NCBI GenBank assembly: GCA_963770915.1
Contig: CAVYRG010000001.1
Coordinates: 2,790,001 to 2,854,000, forward strand
Source of the DNA: PALSA-270 sp963770915
GTDB lineage: Bacteria > Acidobacteriota > Terriglobia > Terriglobales > Acidobacteriaceae
DNA: 64,000 bases
Direction of reading: 5' to 3'
Shown piece by piece: positions 5,856 through 14,370 of the stretch. Made by a program: the position numbers and the translations under genes. The notes under the pieces were generated by a model that did not search any database, was not told the origin of the DNA, and saw only the letters and a list, made by a program, of their open reading frames with translations. Each line of letters starts with the position of its first letter. Position 1 is the first letter of the stretch.

Positions 5856-8525
5856 TCACCGCGCCTTAACCGGCTCTTTCTCTCCTACCCGCTTGCTGAC
5901 TGCAAACTTCATCTTGCCGGCTTTCTTGTCGGCATCGACCACCAGGTGGTCGCCGTGCAGCACTTCGCCGTCGAGAATCTTCAGTGCCAGCGGATCCTGC
6001 ACCAATTTCTGGATGGCGCGCTTCAGCGGACGCGCTCCGAAATTCGGATCGTAGCCTTCGGTGAACAGCAAATCTTTGGCCGCGTCAGTGAGCTCGAGCG
6101 AAATCTTGCGCTCGGCCAAAAGACGCCGCAGATCTTCCAGGCGCAGCTCGATGATCTTGACCAGCTGATCTTTCCCCAGTGGGCGGAAGATGATGATGTC
6201 ATCCACGCGGTTGAGGAACTCGGGCTTGAAGTGAGCATGTAGCGAGTTCAGCACCTGCTTAGAGGCGTCCTCGAATCCCTTCTCGGAACTGAGCCCTTCC
6301 GCCTGTAAGAACGACGCGCCCAGGTTCGAGGTCATGATGATGACCGCGTTTTTGAAATCCACGGTGCGGCCTTTGCCGTCGGTGAGGCGGCCGTCGTCCA
6401 TGATTTGCAGCAGCACGTTGAAAACGTCGGGATGCGCCTTTTCAATTTCGTCGAACAAAATGACGGCGTAGGGGCGGCGGCGCACCTGCTCGGTGAGCTG
6501 TCCGCCTTCTTCGTAGCCGACGTAGCCGGGAGGCGCGCCGATCAGCCGCGAGACGGCGTGCTTCTCCATGTACTCGGACATGTCGATACGGACGAGAGCG
6601 TGCTCATCGTCGAATAGAAATTCCGCCAAAGCGCGGGCCAGTTCCGTTTTGCCGACGCCGGTCGGCCCCAGAAAGATGAAGCTGCCGATGGGCCGCTTGG
6701 GGTCGCTGAGGCCGGCGCGCGAGCGGCGGACCGCATTCGACACGCGCTCCAGCGCTTCGTCCTGTCCAACCACCCGCTGGCGCAGGCGATCTTCCATGTT
6801 GACCAGTTTCTTTACTTCACCTTCCAGCATCTTGGACACCGGAATACGAGTCCATTTGGAGACGATGCGGGCGACGTCTTCTTCGTCCACTTCTTCCTTC
6901 AGCATGCGTGTAGGGCGGGCACTCTTGTCCGCCCCCTTGCCGGGGGCAGCACCGTCGATTTCTGCCGAGACTCTAGCCATCTCACCCTCCGCCTGCTTTA
7001 TCAGCCCGTAGCGTATTTCCGCGACCCGCTGCAGGTTGCCTTTGCGCTCTTCAGCCTGCTCTTCCAATTTGAGCTGCTCGATCTTTTCTTTCAGCGCACG
7101 AGAGCGGGCGATCAGATCCTTTTCCTGCTTCCACCGAACTTTAAGCGCGCCAGACTTCTCGCGAATTTCCGCAAGTTCTTTTTCAATCACAGCCAGGCGC
7201 TCTTTCGAGTTCGGATCGCTTTCTTTCTTCAGGGCCCGCTTTTCGATTTCGAGTTGCATCGCACGCCGCTCGAGCTCGTCAATCTCGGTCGGCAGAGAAT
7301 CAATTTGAATGCGCAGCGAGGCCGCAGCTTCGTCGATGAGATCGATGGCTTTGTCGGGCAGAAAGCGGTCGGAGATGTAGCGATGCGAGAGCGTCGCCGC
7401 CGCGACGATGGCCGAATCTTTGATGCGCACGCCGTGGTGGACCTCATACTTCTCCTTGAGGCCGCGCAGAATCGCAATCGTGTCCTCGACGTTGGGCTCC
7501 CCCACGAAAACGATCTGGAAGCGGCGCTCGAGCGCGGCATCTTTCTCAATGTATTTGCGGTATTCGTTGAGCGTGGTGGCGCCGATGGCGCGCAGCTCGC
7601 CGCGGGCCAGCGCCGGCTTGAGCATGTTGGAGGCGTCGATTGCGCCCTCGGCTGCTCCCGCGCCCACCAGCGTATGCAGTTCGTCGATGAACAAGATGAC
7701 CTGGCCGGACGAGTCCTCAATTTCTTTCAGGACGGCCTTGAGCCGATCTTCAAATTCGCCGCGATACTTCGCGCCGGCGAGCATGGCGCCAAGATCGAGC
7801 GAAATAACGCGCTTGTTCTTGAGTATTTCCGGCACGTCGCCGGAAATGATGCGCTGCGCCAGCCCTTCAACGATGGCGGTCTTGCCCACGCCAGGTTCGC
7901 CGATGAGCACCGGATTGTTCTTTGTGCGGCGGGAAAGCACCTGCACCACGCGGCGGATTTCTTCGTCGCGTCCAATCACCGGGTCGAGCTTGCCTTTGCG
8001 CGCCTGCTCGGTCAGGTCGCGAGCGTACCGCTCCAGCGCTTGATATTTCGCTTCGGGATTCTGATCGGTAATGCGCTGCGAGCCGCGGACGGTGGTCAGC
8101 GCCTTGAGAATGGCATCGTACGTCGCGCCGTTGTGAGCCAGGATTTGTTGCGCCGCGTCCTGTTTTAGCTGAGTGACGGCGAGCAATAGATGTTCGGTCG
8201 AAACGTACTCGTCTTTGAAATTGTCGGCTTCCTTGAAAGCCCGCTCCAGAAGCTGGTTAGCGGCCTGCGACAGGCCGGCCTGATTTGACGACCCCGAAAC
8301 CTTGGGCAGCTTTTCCAGTGCGCTATAAATCTCGCTGAGCACGGCCTGCGGCCCGATGCCGATCTTCTCCAGCACGGGCGGAACGATGCCCTCTTTGTCT
8401 TCCAGGAGCGCCGCAAGAATATGCAACGGCTGCATCTCGGGATTGCCATGCTCGGCGGCGAGTTCGTTCGCGCGCTGGACGGCCTCCTGCGCTTTGACGG
8501 TTAGTTTGTCCCAACGGATGGCCAT
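5856..8525 (-). CDS. clpB: ATP-dependent disaggregase ClpB
   Basis: An 889-residue Hsp100 chaperone that, with DnaK, threads aggregated proteins through a hexameric pore. The N-terminal Clp repeat domain is residues 1-145. AAA+ domain 1 has Walker A GEPGVGKT at 209-216 and Walker B VILFIDE at 276-282. A coiled-coil middle domain (about 410-540), which defines ClpB over ClpC, is followed by AAA+ domain 2 with GPTGVGKT at 620-627 and the usual C-terminal domain. Between the middle domain and AAA2, residues about 525-540 are encoded by a dispersed palindromic repeat. hsp20 lies upstream in the same direction but behind its own terminator. Confidence 0.97.
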   Translation of the reverse strand: MAIRWDKLTVKAQEAVQRANELAAEHGNPEMQPLHILAALLEDKEGIVPPVLEKIGIGPQAVLSEIYSALEKLPKVSGSSNQAGLSQAANQLLERAFKEADNFKDEYVSTEHLLLAVTQLKQDAAQQILAHNGATYDAILKALTTVRGSQRITDQNPEAKYQALERYARDLTEQARKGKLDPVIGRDEEIRRVVQVLSRRTKNNPVLIGEPGVGKTAIVEGLAQRIISGDVPEILKNKRVISLDLGAMLAGAKYRGEFEDRLKAVLKEIEDSSGQVILFIDELHTLVGAGAAEGAIDASNMLKPALARGELRAIGATTLNEYRKYIEKDAALERRFQIVFVGEPNVEDTIAILRGLKEKYEVHHGVRIKDSAIVAAATLSHRYISDRFLPDKAIDLIDEAAASLRIQIDSLPTEIDELERRAMQLEIEKRALKKESDPNSKERLAVIEKELAEIREKSGALKVRWKQEKDLIARSRALKEKIEQLKLEEQAEERKGNLQRVAEIRYGLIKQAEGEMARVSAEIDGAAPGKGADKSARPTRMLKEEVDEEDVARIVSKWTRIPVSKMLEGEVKKLVNMEDRLRQRVVGQDEALERVSNAVRRSRAGLSDPKRPIGSFIFLGPTGVGKTELARALAEFLFDDEHALVRIDMSEYMEKHAVSRLIGAPPGYVGYEEGGQLTEQVRRRPYAVILFDEIEKAHPDVFNVLLQIMDDGRLTDGKGRTVDFKNAVIIMTSNLGASFLQAEGLSSEKGFEDASKQVLNSLHAHFKPEFLNRVDDIIIFRPLGKDQLVKIIELRLEDLRRLLAERKISLELTDAAKDLLFTEGYDPNFGARPLKRAIQKLVQDPLALKILDGEVLHGDHLVVDADKKAGKMKFAVSKRVGEKEPVKAR
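6906..6953. repeat. Palindromic repeat (family C) inside clpB
   Basis: GGGCGG ... ACTCTTGT ... CCGCCC (6913-6934) is directly overlapped by GCCCCC/GGGGGC (6931-6947). The ACTCTTGTCCGC wording also occurs in the intergenic element at 51912-51935. In clpB it encodes about 16 in-frame residues of Gly/Ala/Lys/Pro character. Confidence 0.6.
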
Positions 8526-8555
8526 GGTAAAACCTTTCTGACGAAATCTGAAACG

Positions 8556-8655
8556 TTGTCATTCCGACGATTCGCGTAGCGAAGAGGAGGAATCTGCTTT
8601 TCGCCGCCAGCGCCAAGCAGATTCCTCGCGCAAAAACCGCGCTTCGGAATGACAA
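8556..8655. repeat. Intergenic palindromic repeat, family A
   Basis: The ends TTGTCATTCCGA and TCGGAATGACAA are inverted. Inside, AGGAATCTGCTT and AAGCAGATTCCTCG form a second inverted pair. Related copies lie at 14700-14796, 42333-42421 and, degenerate, 11947-12015. It fills the hsp20-clpB gap. Confidence 0.75.
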
Positions 8656-8680
8656 TTCTAACTGTTTTGCTACAAACAAA

Positions 8681-8708
8681 ACGGGAGGCGGTCACCTCTG
8701 CCGCCTCC
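8681..8708 (-). terminator. Intrinsic terminator of hsp20
   Basis: GGGAGGCGG and its complement CCGCCTCCC form a 9-bp stem. On the minus strand GTTTTGTTTGT follows, fitting rho-independent termination of the hsp20 transcript. Confidence 0.65.
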
Positions 8709-8770
8709 CGAAACTGTCGAGCTTCGCTCGACCGGACAGCCGGGGGCGGCTGTCCCCACGCGAGTTTGGC

Positions 8771-9259
8771 TTACGCGGCTTTGCCGGCGCCCTTGGCTTC
8801 GAGCGTCTTCTCGCCGCCGACGTTGACCTTGATCTGCTTGGGCTTGGCTTCGGCTTTCTTGGCCAGCTTGATCTTCAGCACTCCCTTTTCGTAGTTGGCT
8901 TGGACACCATCGGTGTCCACCGTGTTGGGCAGAGTGAAGCTGCGGGTGAAGCTGCCGTACTGCCGCTCCACGCGGCGGTAGTTCTCTTCCTTCTCTTCCT
9001 TCTCGAACTTGCGCTCGCCATGCACGGTCAGGGTGTTGTTCTCGATGCGGACATCAATGTCTTTCTCCTCGATGCCCGGGACTTCAATCTTCAGGGTGAC
9101 ATCGTGTTCATCTTCGTAGACATCCACCGCCGGAGCGAAGGTGCTGGTGGTCAGCGCTTCCTCGCGGCCGTCGCTGAAGGACTGCTGGAACAGGCGATTC
9201 ATGCGGTCCTGCAGAGTGGAGTACTCACGGAAGGGGTCCCAACGGGTAAGTACGGTCAT
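8771..9259 (-). CDS. hsp20: Small heat-shock protein, Hsp20/alpha-crystallin family
   Basis: A 162-residue holdase chaperone that binds unfolding clients without ATP in the cytoplasm. The alpha-crystallin domain covers about residues 40-142, with the conserved GVLKIKL near its end and an Ala/Lys-rich tail after it. The N-terminus MTVLTRWDPFREYSTLQDRMN is typical of the family. AGGAGG precedes the ATG at 9259. The location next to clpB fits a shared role in aggregate handling. The long AT-rich leader holds a perfect hairpin (9323-9344). Confidence 0.93.
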   Translation of the reverse strand: MTVLTRWDPFREYSTLQDRMNRLFQQSFSDGREEALTTSTFAPAVDVYEDEHDVTLKIEVPGIEEKDIDVRIENNTLTVHGERKFEKEEKEENYRRVERQYGSFTRSFTLPNTVDTDGVQANYEKGVLKIKLAKKAEAKPKQIKVNVGGEKTLEAKGAGKAA

Positions 9260-9322
9260 GGCAAAATCCTCCTAAAAAGGTAGAAATTTGGCTTTATCGG
9301 CCTACATGCTTTTGGATGAGGC

Positions 9323-9344
9323 TTTAGCATGTTGCGATGCTAAA
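9323..9344 (-). promoter_or_regulatory. Inverted repeat in the hsp20 leader
   Basis: TTTAGCAT-N6-ATGCTAAA gives perfect 8-bp arms about 63 bp upstream of the hsp20 ATG. It is not CIRCE (TTAGCACTC-N9-GAGTGCTAA), though the TTAGCA arm start is similar. It could be an operator or an mRNA hairpin. A second AT palindrome, GCATATAATATGC, lies at about 9366-9378. Confidence 0.45.
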
Positions 9345-9385
9345 ATATGAGTGCGTTATTATCAAGCATATAATATGCATATGTT

Positions 9386-10579
9386 TCAATAACTTACATT
9401 GACAATCAAGCACTTTAGATAAGCGGTTTCTGGCACTTCTAAGAGAATGGGATGATCTTTCGCCTGGGTGCGGTTTTCCAGCAGGCGAAGAGTTCTGTGG
9501 GCATCGCGAGCGGAATCGGCCACGACCTCCAAGAAGTCGGCCGGGCTGACGTGGTAGGAGCAGGAGCAGGTGGCCAGCGTCCCACCGGGGCGAAGCATCT
9601 TCAGCGCTCGCAGGTTCAGCTCTTTGTAGCCGCGCAAGGCGGTGTCGAGGCTCTTCTTGCTCTTAGCGAAGGCGGGTGGGTCGAGGACGATGGTGTCGTA
9701 TTGCTTGCCCGATGACGCATAGTCGCGCAAGAGATCGAAGGCATTGGCTTCGATCCATTCAATCTCGCGAGAGTTGAGAACCGCGTTTTGCTCGGCCACT
9801 TCGAGCGCCGGGCGTGAGCTGTCAACGCCAGTAACCGAGGAGCACTGCGGCGCCAGATGCAGCGCGAAACCACCCTGATAGCAGAAGACGTCGAGCGCCT
9901 CACCGCGTGCGTATTGAGCGGCGGCCGCGTAGTTTTCTCGTTGATCGAGGAACGCCCCGGTTTTCTGCCCTTCGAGCGCCTCGTAGTGGAACTTCACTCC
10001 ATGCATAGCAATGACGGTTGAGCTCTTCTCCCCCTGCACCAGGCCGGAGTTGCGCGGCGGCAACTGCTCCAGCTCCCGCACGCGGGCATCCACGCGCTCG
10101 GCGATGGAGGCGGGGTTCAGCTTCTGGGTGAGCTCGGCGAGCAGCGTTTGGCGGACGGGCTCGGCGTCCATGGCCTGGGTGAGCACCTGAAACGAGAGCA
10201 GATCGTTGTAGCGGTCCACGATCAGGCCGGGGAGGAAATCGCCTTCGCTGAAGATCAGGCGGTAGGCGTCGGTATCGTGGACGACTCGTTCGCGGTAGGC
10301 GAGCGCATCAGCAATTCTCTGGCGCAGCAGAGCTGGGAGATCGGAGACCAGATCGCGGGCGATCGTTCGCACCGCAATCTGCGAGGCCGTGCTGTAGAAA
10401 GCCGAGCCGAGGAATTTCCCGCGCTCGTCGGCGATGGACACGAGTGCGCCGGGCAGAACCCCGTCCGCCGCAACTATATCCGAGCGATAAACCCAGACGT
10501 GTCCGGACTTCAGCCGCTCCACGCCGCGGCGGGAGATTTTGACGGTGGGGGTGGAGGGAGACGGAGGCTTGCGGGGCAT
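9386..10579 (-). CDS. RlmI-like 23S rRNA cytosine-C5 methyltransferase with PUA domain
   Basis: A 397-residue SAM-dependent methyltransferase of the RlmI type (m5C1962 of 23S rRNA in E. coli). A PUA domain spans about 12-95. The EGDFLPGLIVDRY segment (112-124) bridges to the catalytic domain, which carries EGQKTGAFLDQREN (203-216), the motif-IV LDPPAF (299-304) and a CSCSY (338-342) near the C-terminus. It ends in VNVSY. It could instead act on another rRNA cytosine. Confidence 0.85.
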   Translation of the reverse strand: MPRKPPSPSTPTVKISRRGVERLKSGHVWVYRSDIVAADGVLPGALVSIADERGKFLGSAFYSTASQIAVRTIARDLVSDLPALLRQRIADALAYRERVVHDTDAYRLIFSEGDFLPGLIVDRYNDLLSFQVLTQAMDAEPVRQTLLAELTQKLNPASIAERVDARVRELEQLPPRNSGLVQGEKSSTVIAMHGVKFHYEALEGQKTGAFLDQRENYAAAAQYARGEALDVFCYQGGFALHLAPQCSSVTGVDSSRPALEVAEQNAVLNSREIEWIEANAFDLLRDYASSGKQYDTIVLDPPAFAKSKKSLDTALRGYKELNLRALKMLRPGGTLATCSCSYHVSPADFLEVVADSARDAHRTLRLLENRTQAKDHPILLEVPETAYLKCLIVNVSY

Positions 10580-10608
10580 GGAGAGATGGTAAACCCTGGC
10601 AGTGTGGC

Positions 10609-10626
10609 GCGGGCGCCCCCGCCCGC
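10609..10626. repeat. GC hairpin
   Basis: GCGGGCG-CCCC-CGCCCGC forms a 7-bp stem in the gap between the RlmI-like gene and the zinc-ribbon gene. It resembles the GC palindromes elsewhere in the window and lacks a T-run. Confidence 0.4.
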
Positions 10627-10728
10627 GTGGCTCTGTTGGCCCGCTACCGCACGCCGAGAATCCAGTCTTCGATCTCAGCAGGGTGATGCCAAGGTCGGGT
10701 TTTTATGTCTGCGAATTTCGCCAACCGC

Positions 10729-11847
10729 TCAGCTGGCCGCGGGGTGCTGCATGGCCGGCGCTTCCGGATGAGAACCTGACTTAGCCGCGTCGGCGCGGGC
10801 CAGATCGAGATCGCGCTGCAGAATGTCGAGCACGACCATGGGCATTTCGTCGCCCCACTCGTCGATTTCTTCTTCGCTCCAACTGCCGTTCAGTCGAATC
10901 GTGTTGTTAAGGTCTTCAGGGAAGCCGAGCCGGTATTCGCCTTCGCGAGTGAGCGTGTCGCCGAGCTTGCGTCCGGTGTGCACGTCATAGACGCGGCGCG
11001 TGGAGGAGCCATTGGAGTTGCTGAAGCTGAGATAAGCCTCGCCATGCTCGCCGTACAACGGGCGGTAGTACCAGGCCTCGCTGGCGTCGAACTTAGGATG
11101 GGCGCGGCGGCGCTTGGTTACAGTGGGCGCCGCCAGCTGCGTGTCGTGCTCGGGATTGTAGTAGAGAATTCTCTGGCAGGATTCGCACATGACCATCGCG
11201 CCGCTGCGCACTTCGTTATAGGTCTGTGGCCGCAGCATCACCTGGCAACCCATGCATTTCTGCTCGCGCACTTCGGCCAAGCCGGTCCGCCGAAACTTGG
11301 AAACGCGGTCGTAGTGCCGCAGCAGGTCGGAACTCACGCCGGCGCAGGCCTTTTCGCGCTTGGCGCCCCACTCGGCCAGTTGCTTTTCGTCTTCGGCGGT
11401 GCGCTCGCGGGCGATCACTTTTTCTTTTTCGATCTCCGCCGTTTCCGCCTTCAGCTCGGCCTCGGCTGCTTTGACGTCTTTTTCCCGGGCCTCGGCATTG
11501 ACCATCAGCTCGAGAATCTTGTCTTCGTTGGCGCGGATATCCTGCTCGGCGAAGTTGATCTCGTGCATCAGGGCTTTGTATTGTTCGTTGGTTTTGACTT
11601 CCAGAGATTGATCGCGGTACTTGGAGATTTTCTGCTGCAGATCGGCGATGGCGGTTTCATACTTGCGGCGGGAGGCTTCGTCGGCTTTTACTGCCACTTT
11701 GGCCTTTTCCAGGACGGCCTTGGTCCCGGATAGCCGTTCTTCAATCGCCGCCATGCGCTTGGGCAAGGCGGCTATGTCTTCTTTGAGGCGAAAGATCTCC
11801 CGGTCGGCTTGCTGCAGCGCAATGAGATTTTGTACGTCGGATTGCAT
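10729..11847 (-). CDS. Coiled-coil zinc-ribbon protein (DUF164/C4-type)
   Basis: A 372-residue protein. About residues 10-175 are heptad-rich coiled coil. A C4 zinc ribbon follows with C198-x2-C201 and C221-x2-C224. The C-terminal 130 residues are an extra domain absent from short DUF164 proteins and unknown to me. Relatives are linked to nucleic-acid or type III secretion functions, which I do not extend here. I chose the ATG at 11847, where the DUF164-like MQSDVQNLIALQQ begins; ATGs at 11877 and 12102 are possible but add unconserved residues. Confidence 0.78.
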   Translation of the reverse strand: MQSDVQNLIALQQADREIFRLKEDIAALPKRMAAIEERLSGTKAVLEKAKVAVKADEASRRKYETAIADLQQKISKYRDQSLEVKTNEQYKALMHEINFAEQDIRANEDKILELMVNAEAREKDVKAAEAELKAETAEIEKEKVIARERTAEDEKQLAEWGAKREKACAGVSSDLLRHYDRVSKFRRTGLAEVREQKCMGCQVMLRPQTYNEVRSGAMVMCESCQRILYYNPEHDTQLAAPTVTKRRRAHPKFDASEAWYYRPLYGEHGEAYLSFSNSNGSSTRRVYDVHTGRKLGDTLTREGEYRLGFPEDLNNTIRLNGSWSEEEIDEWGDEMPMVVLDILQRDLDLARADAAKSGSHPEAPAMQHPAAS

Positions 11848-11946
11848 CGGCGGTTTATCTGGGTTTAATTGTAGCATGCGAAAACCGGCATTTTGACGGG
11901 GTTTTCGCGGGGGACATAGACTGGTTGCATCGTTGTCTCCGGGGGC

Positions 11947-12015
11947 GAGGAGGAATCCGTTTGTTGCCGGCGCGAAAAGCAGATTCCTCGCCGGTGAAGC
12001 TGGCTCGGAATAACA
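11947..12015. repeat. Degenerate family A repeat
   Basis: GAGGAATCC ... AAGCAGATTCCTCG ... CTCGGAATAACA matches the inner arms and right end of family A but the left end is eroded. It lies in the divergent gap before the MBL gene. Confidence 0.5.
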
Positions 12016-12037
12016 GTGGTAGGAATGTTTTGCTCCC

Positions 12038-12883
12038 ATGCCTTTCTCTACGCAGCACCTAACTCTAGGCGACTTTGAGCTTATCGCCGTTTCCGATGGC
12101 ATTTACTACCTCGACGGCGGAGCTTTTTTCGGCGTCATTCCCAAGCTGATGTGGCAGCGGAGGATGAAAGCGGACGAGCAGAATCGCGTAGCCTGCGGGC
12201 TGAACTCGCTGGTGATTCGCACCGGGGAACACACGATGCTGGTTGAGACCGGCATCGGCAACAAGCTGCCGGAGCGGGCCGCCAAGATTTATGGCCAGCC
12301 GGCGCAGCTGCTGGACAATCTCGCGACTGTTGGGGTTGCGCCGGAAGATGTGGATATCGTCGTCAATACCCACCTCCACTTCGATCACTGCGGCTGGAAT
12401 ACGGTTCGACGAGGCGATCAGATCGCGGCGACATTCCCCAAGGCGAAATATTTCGCACAGGAAGGCGAGTGGCGGCACGCGCATGAGAATCAGCGGGACG
12501 GGGTGAGCTATTTCACCGAGAACTATGATCCGCTGGTGGAAAGCGGGCAGATGACGCTGCTCCGGGGAGATCAGGAGATTGTTCCCGGCGTTTCGGTCGC
12601 GGTCTTTCCGGGGCACACGCGGGACATGCAGGCGGTCGTCATCCGCAGCGGCGGGCAGGCGGCTTGCTACATTTCCGATTTGATTCCCACCAGCGCGCAC
12701 CTGGATTTGAATTGGGTGATGGGCTTTGACTTGTATCCGCTGGAGACGATTGCGAGCCGGAAGAAATACTATGCGCGGGCGATTCCGCAGAAGTGGCTGA
12801 CCGTGTTTACGCATGACCCGGAGATGGCGTGGGCAGTGGTGGAGAAGGATGAGAAAGGGAAAATGATCGCAATGTCATTCTGA
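12038..12883 (+). CDS. MBL-fold metallo-hydrolase
   Basis: A 281-residue metallo-beta-lactamase-fold enzyme with the dinuclear zinc motif THLHFDHCG (H112, H114, D116, H117), further ligands in FPGHTRD, and a late TVFTHD. The layout resembles AHL-lactonase-like and other broad MBL hydrolases, but the substrate cannot be read from the sequence. The last residues and the stop codon (ATGTCATTCTGA) are supplied by the left end of the family B repeat at 12873, so the original C-terminus may have been slightly different. Confidence 0.85.
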   Translation: MPFSTQHLTLGDFELIAVSDGIYYLDGGAFFGVIPKLMWQRRMKADEQNRVACGLNSLVIRTGEHTMLVETGIGNKLPERAAKIYGQPAQLLDNLATVGVAPEDVDIVVNTHLHFDHCGWNTVRRGDQIAATFPKAKYFAQEGEWRHAHENQRDGVSYFTENYDPLVESGQMTLLRGDQEIVPGVSVAVFPGHTRDMQAVVIRSGGQAACYISDLIPTSAHLDLNWVMGFDLYPLETIASRKKYYARAIPQKWLTVFTHDPEMAWAVVEKDEKGKMIAMSF

Positions 12884-12986
12884 GCGAAGTTTGCCCGCGC
12901 GATGCGCGGGCAAACGTAGTCGAAGAATCGCGATCGTTCCGATTCTGCCGGGGGTAGGGATGCTTCGACTGCGCTCAGCATGACAA
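12873..12986. repeat. Intergenic palindromic repeat, family B
   Basis: It begins TGTCATTCTGAGCGAAG, has an inner hairpin TTTGCCCGCGCG/CGCGCGGGCAAA-like, continues GTAGTCGAAGAATC, and ends GGGATGCTTCGACTGCGCTCAGCATGACAA. It overlaps the last codons of the MBL gene. Confidence 0.7.
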
Positions 12987-13004
12987 CCTTGCGGAGGACG
13001 CCTG

Positions 13005-14291
13005 TCACTCCGCTGCCGCTGTGGCGAGCAGGCGGGGCTCGAAGAATTCCTCGACTCTGGCCAGAATTTCCTGCGGGCTTTTGGATTCGTAGATTGCCTT
13101 GCGCAGCGCCGCGCCTCCGGGGACTCCGTGAGTGAACCACGACGCAAACTGCTTCATTTTCCCCGCGGCGTCGGGAAGCTCTTCTTCAATCAGCATGGTG
13201 AAGTAGGTGCGGATCATCTCGTAGCGGTCGGCTTCCGAAGGCTCGTCGTAGGCCTTCGTATCAGAGGACTTCGGGAAGGGCACGACTTCAGTCGTGCCGT
13301 TAAGCGTCCCACAATGGCCACGGGCTTTAGCCCCTGAGGGGAGGTCGGCCTCGGCGGCTAGAGCCGCGGCATGTGCGCCGTTATCGGCGCGACTGAATTC
13401 GTGCTCTTCCCGAGGCGGGCCGTGGCGACCATTCCGTAGCCCCGCGCAATACTGCTCAATCTGGCGGAAGATCCACGGGTTCGACGGCGCAGTGCGGCCG
13501 ATCATCACCGCGTCGCAACCGGTCTGGGTCACCATGGCACACGCATCTTCGGGGGTGCGGATATCGCCGTTGCCGATGACGGGAACCTTCACCGCATCTT
13601 TCACCGCAGCAATCCACTCCCAGCGCGCCTGCCCGGCGTAGCCCTGCTCGCGAGTGCGGGCGTGCAGCGCCACCGCGCACAGGCCGCAGTCTTCCGCCAT
13701 GCGCGCCAACTCGACGCAAACAATCTCCTCGTCGTTCCACCCGGCGCGAAACTTCACGGTGAAAGGAATTTTCACCGCCGCGCGGACGGCTTCGAAAATC
13801 TTGCCGATAGCTGGCAAATCGCGCAGCAGGCCGGAGCCACCGTTGCACTTCACGACTTTTTTCGCGGGGCAGCCGAGATTCAGGTCGATGAGATCGAAGC
13901 CTAATCCCTCGACCATGCGCGCGGCCTCGGCCATCACTTGCGGATCGCTGCCGAAAAGCTGCGCGGAAATCGGGTGCTCGTCTTCGTAGAAATGCAGGTA
14001 GCGTTTGGCCTTCTGGTCTTTCTTCCGTAGAACCCCATCCGCGGAGGTGAATTCCGTCATGATGAGGCCGCATCCGCCGAGGTTGCGGATAAAGCGGCGG
14101 AAGACAGTGTCGGTGACGCCGGCCATGGGCGCGAGCACGGTGGCTGGCGCGATGGTGACGTTGCCAATCCTCAGCTGGGTCGGGACAGGTAATTCGGCGC
14201 GGGCGCCCGCATCTCCAGAAACCGGCGACGAAGCGACGGGGCTGTCGCCCGTACGCGTGCCCGATTGCGGATTGTCCCAATGCTTGCGCAT
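13005..14291 (-). CDS. dusB: tRNA-dihydrouridine synthase (DusB-like) with repeat-derived insertion
   Basis: A flavoenzyme reducing uridines in tRNA D-loops with NADPH. TIM-barrel core: LAPMAGVTD (53-61), SAQLFGS (109-115), the catalytic C141 in NLGCPAKKV, GNGDI and MIGRTAPSNPW. At 428 residues it is long for the family. Residues about 286-343 (genomic 13263-13436) are an insertion encoded by dispersed palindromic repeat DNA, between the barrel and the helical RNA-binding domain. The first 38 residues are also atypical and GC-palindromic. The reading frame is open throughout, so a functional protein is likely but unproven. Confidence 0.9.
   Translation of the reverse strand: MRKHWDNPQSGTRTGDSPVASSPVSGDAGARAELPVPTQLRIGNVTIAPATVLAPMAGVTDTVFRRFIRNLGGCGLIMTEFTSADGVLRKKDQKAKRYLHFYEDEHPISAQLFGSDPQVMAEAARMVEGLGFDLIDLNLGCPAKKVVKCNGGSGLLRDLPAIGKIFEAVRAAVKIPFTVKFRAGWNDEEIVCVELARMAEDCGLCAVALHARTREQGYAGQARWEWIAAVKDAVKVPVIGNGDIRTPEDACAMVTQTGCDAVMIGRTAPSNPWIFRQIEQYCAGLRNGRHGPPREEHEFSRADNGAHAAALAAEADLPSGAKARGHCGTLNGTTEVVPFPKSSDTKAYDEPSEADRYEMIRTYFTMLIEEELPDAAGKMKQFASWFTHGVPGGAALRKAIYESKSPQEILARVEEFFEPRLLATAAAE
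13263..13436. repeat. Family D palindromic repeat inside dusB
   Basis: GGCACGACT-TC-AGTCGTGCC (13279-13298) is followed by GGGCTTTAGCCC-type sequence and further GC arms to about 13436. The same palindrome design, GGCATGGCT-TC-AGCCATGCC, occurs intergenically at 44566-44585. Here it is translated in frame. Confidence 0.7.
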
Positions 14292-14321
14292 GGCTTTATT
14301 TTACGTGGGCTGTAAACACCA

Positions 14322-14341
14322 AGGCCCCCGAGAGGGGGCCT
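14322..14341 (-). terminator. Intrinsic terminator of rpmE
   Basis: AGGCCCCC and GGGGGCCT form an 8-bp stem with a 4-nt loop. The minus strand continues TGGTGTTTAC, a modest U-tract, just downstream of rpmE. Confidence 0.65.
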
Positions 14342-14370
14342 CTGATCATTTCCCAAAGTCGGCGGCGAAA

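Noticed and set aside
6568..8168. Several long plus-strand frames opposite clpB
   Set aside because: Composition is Arg/Ser-rich without motifs; all are shadows of the ClpB coding strand.
8556..8655. CRISPR-like repeat
   Set aside because: Copies are single, dispersed and palindromic at both ends, with no regular spacer array anywhere in the window.
9323..9344. CIRCE element
   Set aside because: The arms TTTAGCAT/ATGCTAAA and the 6-nt spacer do not match TTAGCACTC-N9-GAGTGCTAA.
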